Origin: Thermoplasmata archaeon
GTDB lineage: Archaea; Thermoplasmatota; Thermoplasmata; Lutacidiplasmatales; UBA184
Length of the DNA: 64,000 bases
Assembly: GCA_028864975.1 (NCBI GenBank)
Contig: JAGWLG010000004.1
Span: forward strand, 1 to 64,000
Direction: 5' to 3'
This document shows positions 63,154-64,000 of this stretch, piece after piece; within the stretch, counting starts at the first letter, position 1; each line of letters starts with the position of its first letter. The position numbers were made by a program, and so were the translations under genes. The notes below the pieces were generated by a model. The model worked only from the letters and a program-made list of their open reading frames with translations, searched no databases and was not told where the DNA came from.

Positions 63154-64000
63154 ATGGGCAATACTGCGACCGCTGCCAAGAGCCGCTTGAACCTGACCGC
63201 TTGGGCCCGGAACGTCGCTCCGTTCCTGGCGATCTCCGTCATGATGTTGATGTTGGTCTCCGGACTCGGGCTGATCTCCGCGGTCAGTGGGGCCGTGCCC
63301 CTCGGACACGCCGGTATCCCGACCTCCCATGCCGCCGCCAAGTCCACTTCTTCGGCCGCGGCGCCCGCTAAGGCCTCGGGAAGTTCGTCGAACTTTGCCC
63401 CCAACATGGCCCAGCGCGCTGCCCTTGAGCAGAACTGGGCCGCGAGCTCGAAGGCCGCCCACGTGCCCAGCACGGCCTACCTGCCACCGGACCTACTCTC
63501 TAACCGGGTCACTGCCCACCCCGGTCAAGCACTCAGCGTCAACCCACCCAACGACACCTACCCCGTCGGGATTGGCGATGTTGGGGTCACGAGCCTCGGC
63601 TACCCGCCCCGCACCGCGAGCCTGTTCAACACGGCCAGCTGGGAAGGGACGATGACCATCAATTCCGGCAGCGCCTTCATGATCAACAACGACGGGCCGG
63701 ACTTCTTTGGTGCCCAGCTCAACACGGTGCTTGAGAACGTGACCGTCGGGGGAAGCGCCCAGAACAGCTTCTGGACGCAGGATGTCTTCGACTACTCGCC
63801 GGTCGCCGGCCTCATCATCACGGACAACATCTGGAACTTCTCCAGCGCTTCCGGAGCGGAGCCTGCAGGAACGTTCGAGACGGGCTACTACAACGGCACC
63901 CCGACGGGCTCGTACTACTACGACCAGACCTTCCCACCGGCCGCGAACGTCCCGGCGACCTACCCGTTCACGGTCGACATGTGGACGAACGCGAGCATCG
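63154..64000 (+). CDS. Thermopsin (A5) family peptidase, partial (runs off window)
   Basis: Own translation of the open frame: leader NVAPFLAISVMMLMLVSGLGLISAVSG; NPPNDTYPVGIGDVGVTSLGYPPRTASLFNTASWEGTMTIN...FFGAQLNTVLENVTVGGSAQNSFWTQDVFDYSPVAGLIITDNIWNFSSASG. Confidence 0.88.
   Translation, partial: MGNTATAAKSRLNLTAWARNVAPFLAISVMMLMLVSGLGLISAVSGAVPLGHAGIPTSHAAAKSTSSAAAPAKASGSSSNFAPNMAQRAALEQNWAASSKAAHVPSTAYLPPDLLSNRVTAHPGQALSVNPPNDTYPVGIGDVGVTSLGYPPRTASLFNTASWEGTMTINSGSAFMINNDGPDFFGAQLNTVLENVTVGGSAQNSFWTQDVFDYSPVAGLIITDNIWNFSSASGAEPAGTFETGYYNGTPTGSYYYDQTFPPAANVPATYPFTVDMWTNASI

Noticed and set aside
1-64000. CRISPR arrays, rRNA or prophage
   Set aside because: No regularly spaced direct repeats, rRNA signatures or phage structural genes were recognised.

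Overview
This 64 kb, high-GC window reads as archaeal chromosome, most likely Thermoplasmatota. Evidence: archaeal S8e, SRP19, S12-S7-EF-2, PriL, family B DNA polymerase, AK6/Fap7 kinase, and thermopsin plus sedolisin peptidases. I found no tRNA, rRNA or CRISPR. Most genes are housekeeping. The best leads are: (1) a TnpB gene inside a ~1550-bp unit with ~22-bp imperfect terminal inverted repeats and an exact 8-bp target-site duplication (28669-30234). This is not IS200/IS605 architecture, and excising it in silico restores a tight UDG-polB gene pair. (2) An orphan omega-RNA/IS605-right-end-like relic directly after fusA, and a second IS200-like hairpin between two tandem paralogs. (3) A voltage-sensor-like membrane module fused to a CorA transporter. 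(4) A DUF835-like domain nested in an AAA/TPR ATPase between Walker A and Walker B. (5) Three separate HEPN/MNT pairs within 10 kb around a biotin-carboxyltransferase cluster; the cluster resembles a transcarboxylase (12S/5S/1.3S) and has no biotin carboxylase. The first pair has an 18-bp operator-like palindrome at its start codon. (6) A dienelactone hydrolase broken by a single in-frame amber codon where Tyr is expected. (7) Tandem two-TM acidic-tail proteins sharing an AIPAPSQYTTP motif. All assignments come from reading the sequence; no database searches were run.
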